A stretch of DNA of 64,000 nucleotides from Apricaphanius iberus (taxonomy: Eukaryota; Chordata; Actinopteri; Cyprinodontiformes; Aphaniidae): the NCBI GenBank assembly GCA_028564705.1, contig JAPXFQ010002676.1, forward strand, positions 496,001 to 560,000, written 5' to 3'. Shown here one piece after another: positions 58,848 through 64,000 of the stretch. Positions within the stretch are counted from its first letter, which is position 1. Every line of letters starts with the position of its first letter. The translations under genes and the position numbers were made by a program. The notes beneath the pieces were generated by a model. The model was not told where the DNA came from. It saw only the letters and a program-made list of their open reading frames with translations, and did no database searches.

Positions 58848-59148
58848 GAAGAGGAAGTCTCCCTTCAGTAGTCAGCAGTAAACAATCGGGAGATAGTTTC
58901 AATGGACAATCAAAATATAGCAATAACAATAAGGGACACTTTGTATAATGAAAAAGAGAAAGACATTCACAGGAGCTGTCATAAGTGTAACACGAGATAA
59001 CAATAAGAGATGTCATAAGTAAAGTTGAGATGTTTACATACAATTGGTTCTTGATTGTACCTTAGAATCAGAACATCTGTCTAAGAGCTAAGTAAGAGGA
59101 TTGAACCTTTCTAAATGTCTCAGCATTAATAATAAAATGTTCAGTTAC
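58848..59148 (+). repeat. Dispersed ~300-bp repeat, copy B
   Basis: Second copy of the repeat at 468-768, in the same orientation, beginning just behind the truncated 5' end of the L2 LINE. Confidence 0.8.
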
Positions 59149-59212
59149 AGTTGCCTTAGTGGCCTTTCGAATAAAGACAGAAAAAGAAAAATTCTTAAAG
59201 TCCAGACTCCTA

Positions 59213-59248
59213 GTCTAGGTAGGTAGGTAGGTAGGTAGGTAGGTAGGT
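59213..59248 (+). repeat. (AGGT)n microsatellite
   Basis: Roughly nine AGGT units. Confidence 0.95.
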
Positions 59249-59503
59249 TTTATGCCTGAGATACTAAAACTCAAAGAGAGTGTTGGGATTATAGTGTAAT
59301 GGCAGACGAAGGTAACGGGAAAAGGTCTGGTTTAATCGTAATCAATGTCCTAATGGCAATTTTCAGCCCAATGAATGTTTTTCAGCTACAACAGAAATGT
59401 GGTTTATTTAAAGAAAACCACAAGCAATCCAATGACAAGCTTATAAACCCTGTTCTCTCCTTTTATTAAACTTAACAGTTTTTTTTTTCTTTTTGGCTTC
59501 TAG

Positions 59504-59630
59504 GACTGGCTTTAAAAGACACACACCTGGAGATGATGAGAGAGTCAGAGACAGAGCAGATCAGCCTTGCAGACCAGACCAGACAACAATACAGACTTTC
59601 AGAGCCCTCCACAGCTGAGAGTGCCATTTA
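59504..59630 (+). CDS. Possible terminal exon of an unknown gene
   Basis: A long T-run and acceptor (ttggcttctag) precede an open frame starting LALKDTHLEMMRESETEQIS and ending AESAI then TAA at 59628-59630. The charged, serine-rich make-up would suit a cytoplasmic tail. A second frame is also open here to a TGA, so the signal is weak, and no upstream exon was found. Confidence 0.2.
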
Positions 59631-60243
59631 AGCTTTCAACCTCTTTTATTCATTCAAGTGGCTGAATTGATGGCAGGTCTGTGGTGTGGTTTGAAGTGGA
59701 TAAGGTAAGATCAGGGTACCCTATACATTTCATCACGTAGGTTTATTTTCTGTCTGAATACACTAGGTAAGTTGGTTGGTGCCACCCCATGTTCACGTTT
59801 TGACAGTGTGCTTGGTTGATAAGTAAGTTAGGCTTTTTCTTTATTTTTTTGGCTTTCAGAACAGTAGTTAAGAAATTTTTTCTTATTTTTCTTTCATTTA
59901 TTTGGCTCAACCTAAATGTCCCTTTTCTTCCCCACACAGGTTCCACTTTTTTTGATCCTGTAAATAAAATTTTTGGGTCTACCACACTAGTTGCTTCGTG
60001 TGGGTTCTGTGACTGTCAGAACATTCTCAAGGAAATTACATACTTCTCAGAGGGTGTAACATCCTGTTTCTACAATTTTGTCATAAACTAAGAAATCTTA
60101 TACATTTACAAAAGCTAATTCACTTTCACCCTGTCTTGTTAAAAATAAAATGAGACATTTCTGCATTTAATAAGACATACGGTAAACCTGTGCTGAGCAG
60201 CAGAAGATCACTAGACACGAAATGGCCAAAGTCTTTACATTAA

Positions 60244-60910
60244 GCCTAGTTTGTGCTTCTCTGAACGCAAATCTTCACTCAGACGCAGATGTATTGACTT
60301 AGACGTTTTTTGTTTATAGTAGTACGTTTTTTTCTCTCCGCTCTTCATTGTTTTTTCAGCGTTGCTCGACCAGGACAGCAGGGGGTGCTAACTTTTCATG
60401 CCATCTCTGCTTACTATTACAGCGTCGTTTCAGTTTTTTTCTAGGCTTGTGAACCCATTTCTTACTCAAGGAGCAATGGAGGACAGAAAGTAAGTTCTGA
60501 TTAAGCTGTAAAGCTTTTTACTAGAAGTGCAGCTCATACAATACTCTAAAAACAAATGGAAACAAACACAGCACCCTTTTTTGTTCTTTTCCTACACCTC
60601 CTTGTGTTCAAAATCACCAAAATAACAGATTAAATACATTATCCTTTCAATACAAAGCATGTAGTGGCCAAACGCTGCATTAGCTACTGATTACAGCGAC
60701 TATAGAGCCCCGTTCTGGTGAACCGATCTCTGGCTGTTACTGACACTAACCAATCAGATGCATACGCTCTCCATTGACGGAGACGGATAATTAAAAAAAT
60801 AGGGCTGGACTCGGTGCGTCCTTGCGTATGTGATGTAGATCCCTTGCGTCGATGGACAATGCCGTTGAGTCAATCGGTCTCCATCAAAACGGAGAAGCAT
60901 AAACTAGGCG
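60244..60910 (+). mobile_element. MITE-like repeat, copy 2 (~667 bp)
   Basis: Ends GCCTAGTTTGTGCTTCTC and GAGAAGCATAAACTAGGC are nearly perfect inverted repeats. Homologous to 32763-33389. Contains a short ATG frame (caatggaggacagaaag followed by gtaag-like sequence) that may be a leftover first exon. Confidence 0.8.
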
Positions 60911-61054
60911 TGACGAGGGGTGGAACTAGTACTAGATATTGGGTTGGCTTCTGAGCGCTGGGGGAAGAATAAGATGGGGAGATGTCTTTGTTTTCGATCT
61001 CTCCCTGAGTCGATTCTCGATCTTAACGGCCACATTGATTAGGTTGTTGAGGGA

Positions 61055-61660
61055 AGCCAGTTAGTCTCGGCATGCAAGCTCATCTTTAACTTTTTCCGTT
61101 GAGCATGTGTTAAAAAGCTCCCTTGAGAGCTGGACGGTTTCATTGGACTCCACTGCCAGTGCATGAAACTCAATAGCAAACTCAGGTACTGAGCAGCTAC
61201 CTTGCTTTAACTCCCACAGGCACTTTGAAGATTGGTCTTCACTGAGCTTGGGACAAAACCTGAGTTTGAACTGCTGCACAAACTCTTTTGTAGTTTACTA
61301 AAGAGTCCAAGTCAAAAAAGGCCTGAGCCTGCTGTAAAGCCTTATCTTTAAAAAGTGTGATCATAAACAAGATCTTACTTGCGTCTTCGGAAAAAAAAGA
61401 AAGGGGAATGTTTAAAAGCAAGTGAACATTGCATTAGGGAAACCCCTCCTTTTCTCAACTCACCTGAAAAGGGTTCTGGAGGTGGGGAGACCACTTTGCA
61501 GAAAGCCTGGGTGAGGGACAGGTTTTCCTGAGCTTAAATTGAGGGTGCAGATTGGGCTCCTGCTGAGGGAATTTTGTTACTGAGGTCGTGAAAAAACTTT
61601 GTGAGCTGGTTCAGGCACTGATAAAGAGGGATCTGCTGCTGGGTCATGTTCTGATTCGTG
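61055..61660 (-). pseudogene. Ty3/gypsy-type gag remnant
   Basis: Minus-strand segments encode FVQQFKLRFCPK-like sequence, WELKQGSCSVPEFAIEFHALA and EKVKDELACRD, and upstream ILFMITLFKDKALQQAQAFFD. This is the order and wording of the capsid part of fish Ty3/gypsy gag. Two frames are used and stops intervene. No protease or polymerase follows. Confidence 0.7.
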
Positions 61661-62480
61661 GCTTCATGCAAAACACAGTTTTCTGAGACAGCCAATCCCA
61701 GACGTGTTGCAGAGTCAGACTGGCCAGTTGGTTCTGTTCAGTGACACAAAAACAAGTCAGCAACAAAAGATTCAATAACCACTCTTTATTTTTTCTCTTT
61801 TAAGCACAGAGGAAAGCTGAACTTACCAGGACTGGGGAAGAAACACTGGCAGCTTTGACAGGGTTTCGCAGGGCCAAGCGAAACCTAATGTTGGGAGTAT
61901 GTTTCAGTCACCAGGTGGAAGAAGTAGAGGTTAATGGAACCAAGCCATCAAGGCGCGGACAAATGTCTGCAGTGGCTTACTTGGCAGGTGAAGGAAAGCA
62001 TGTCTGGAGAGGGTAGGCCAAGCCAGGCATTGCCAGGTTGCTGACTAAAAGGTGGATACTGGAATCTCCTCCTTTCTTCCCCAGGTTTCTCTGAGATGAA
62101 GGAAGGTGTTCAAGAGTGGAAGGACAAGTGACCATGACACATGTCCAGTAAGGAAATCTGTAAAGAGAGCAACGGAGGTGATTGGGAAGACACCAGAAAT
62201 GGAGCAGATACCCCAGGGCTGTGAACAGCGAGGAGCAGCCACATGACCAGGCAACAAAGCTGCAGGGAGAAAGAACAGGAAATGGTAAGCAATTTTCTCT
62301 CTAGGAGATGAAAGGAGCTTAGAGCAAAGCCTAAGAAGGGGCCTGTTACCACAGAGAAGTGTTTAACCAACTGGTATCTGCTCCAGGTGAACACTCCCCT
62401 TTTATATCCACTCCTCCCAATCAGGCTGAGAGGAAACAACCGGCATAGCACCTGCCCTGCAGGAGCGAAGGTAAGACTTA

Positions 62481-62514
<34 letters not shown>

Positions 62515-63260
62515 ACCTCACGATCTTACATATTTTCAGTCTTGAACATATAATTTGAATTTGACCTGTTTGCCTTAAGATGCCATTTTGTGATTCACGA
62601 TTGTAAGATAATGATGGGTGTATGACCTGAAAAAGTAGAATAGTATAAACAAAGATGTTTTTTTGCATACAGGATTAGACTTGTCATGATCTGGATGACC
62701 TTAGGATGTAGTATTTAGAAGTAGTGACTGTGAGAGTTGTCTGGTATAAACATGCTTACTCCTTCAGCTTCAGAAGCTGATAATCCGATTGGGAATCAGA
62801 CTTCTCTAAAACCAACCACCCCGCCCCCACCCGTACCCCTTATGGAAGTTAGGACAGGCAGAATTGTGACTCAGCAACAACAACAGTAGTGTGGTAAAAG
62901 TTATATGGGGGCAAAGAGAAATGTAAGCCGCTGATCAGGGCATGTTTGGTCTGACAAAGAGATGGTGGCTTGTGACTGTGAATACCCTCCTCTAACTCCA
63001 TCTGCTTCACTCCTACCAGCCTTTTTTTACTGCCTGAGTGCAACTGGAAGCTACCATCTATTGTCGGGGAGTGGTACGTACCTCATTTAATAATTTGATT
63101 TAGTGAGTGACATGTAAACTGGGACTCAGCTCTCAACAGTGGGAAAGTCCTCAGTCTGATTACACCAAAAACCTTGATTTTGATGTGCATCTAAATGTAC
63201 TGAGATCAATTTTCTACTTATAGAGGCCAGAGGTAGGCTCAACTATACCTACAAGACACC
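61661..63260. other. Possible 5' part of the gypsy element, then non-coding
   Basis: 61661-62450 could be the leader or LTR of the gag element above on the minus strand, but I found no TG...CA borders. A CA repeat is at 62482-62511. The remainder is unremarkable. Confidence 0.35.
62482..62511 (+). repeat. (CA)n microsatellite
   Basis: About 14 CA units. Confidence 0.95.
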
Positions 63261-63383
63261 ATGAAGAAGTTGATTCGGGGTTTCTTTCTGCTTTGGATGT
63301 TGACGGAATCACTGTGCTTATTTTATCCTGTTCTTCTCTGCTTTAATTTCTGTAACAAGTTCTTATTAATAAAACCAACATAA
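63261..63383 (+). CDS. Small ORF with signal-peptide-like N-terminus
   Basis: 40 codons starting MKKLIRGFFLLWMLTESLCL in a favourable start context (agacaccatga). A hydrophobic core follows two lysines. An AATAAA overlaps the final codons (63368-63373), so a short transcript could end here, or the ATG could belong to a first exon whose donor I cannot place. No homology recognised. Confidence 0.25.
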   Translation: MKKLIRGFFLLWMLTESLCLFYPVLLCFNFCNKFLLIKPT

Positions 63384-63754
63384 AGGCATATTTGCTTCCT
63401 TAGTAATTTTTAAGTATTTACCTGATGTTGAAACAAAAGAACTGGGGTTTGGGAATTCTGGGTGATTCAGGATTGCTTCTTGTGGAGACCTGGACAGATT
63501 TCTAACATGATGTATAAATACAATGATCTAAAAAATAAAAGCAATGGCCTTCATAAACATAAGCTTCTCAACAACTATGGTTCATACAGGGAGTGAGAAC
63601 TGAATGGTATTTGAAGGCACAAAGCTAATAATAATTAAATTGATTGAAGGTAATATTTCAGAGATTCACATTTGGATCATAATGACACATCCCAGTAGGC
63701 TTTATGTCTATATTATTACTGTAAAAGGTTTTTCTTATATGCCTATATTGTATA
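63384..63754. other. Non-coding spacer
   Basis: AT-rich, nothing recognised. Confidence 0.45.
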
Positions 63755-64000
63755 TTGGTTAATTTTAAATATAATGAATCTATCCTTAGTCAATGGATAT
63801 GTACCACAGGAGTTTAAGATTGCTGTAATTAAACCTCTACTTAAGAAACCCTCTCTTGATCAAAACGACTTAATTAACTATAGACCGATATCTAATCTTC
63901 CCTTCTTATCTAAAATTCTTGAGAAAATAGTTGCACACCAGATATGTGAGCATTTAAACAATAATGAGCTGTTTGAGAAGTTTCAGTCAGGCTTTAGAGC
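63755..64000 (+). mobile_element. L2-type LINE, RT start, cut by the window edge
   Basis: Open frame to the last base, encoding [39 protein letters not shown] and FEKFQSGFR, the first blocks of an L2/CR1-type RT. Same family as 57460-58775 but in the opposite orientation and without stops in the visible part. It begins inside the ORF, so it is 5'-truncated. Confidence 0.85.

Larger units (their letters stand above)
59149..60243. other. Non-coding, with a GGTA microsatellite and one exon-like segment
   Basis: Nothing recognised except the microsatellite at 59213-59248 and the exon-like segment at 59504-59630. The plus-strand frame at 59816-60091 is F/I-rich and not convincing. Confidence 0.4.

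Overview
The window is nuclear DNA from a ray-finned (teleost) fish. Genes have short exons with GT-AG introns, and the repeats are typically piscine: Rex1, Rex3 and L2-type LINEs, a V-SINE, and Tc1, hAT, Harbinger-like and piggyBac DNA transposons. The species cannot be named from what I can see. All gene and family calls were made by eye, by comparison with remembered families; no search was run.

Layout. Positions 1-6300 are AT-rich and non-coding, with a tetranucleotide microsatellite, a short 28S-rRNA-like fragment and a hAT MITE. Positions 6306-26074 (+) carry a complete 20-exon gene for a glutamate carboxypeptidase II / NAALADase-family ectoenzyme, best read as naalad2. The model gives 739 aa in frame from start to stop, and all zinc ligands and the catalytic Glu are present. 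Its introns carry repeats; the last, of 5.2 kb, holds a decayed Rex3 LINE and a hAT remnant. A 1-kb TTAA-flanked DNA transposon sits directly behind its poly(A) signal.

Positions 30451-37791 (+) hold a secreted C-type-lectin-like gene. Its exons join in frame into 289 codons only if a 332-bp solo-LTR-like insertion is removed from exon 5, so the copy here looks broken. Its last intron holds a MITE and a dead Tc1 element.

From about 38.7 kb onward the window is mostly mobile DNA: a V-SINE with perfect target duplications; a Harbinger-like element nested in a Rex1 LINE; a piggyBac transposon at 41206-44138 with long terminal inverted repeats, TTAA flanks and an uninterrupted DDD transposase; a second Rex3; a strand-asymmetric C-rich block with an intact membrane/coiled-coil ORF; a hAT transposase fragment; a Tc1 with about 215-bp IR/DR ends; L2 LINE fragments; and a Ty3/gypsy gag remnant. 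A few isolated open exon-like segments (55.5, 59.5 and 63.3 kb) may be pieces of unrecognised genes.

The items most worth following up are the lectin gene split by the solo LTR, the intact piggyBac, the unidentified TM/coiled-coil ORF at 49.4-49.7 kb, two perfect short hairpins, and two Rex3 copies that keep their 5' ends but lack their 3' ends.
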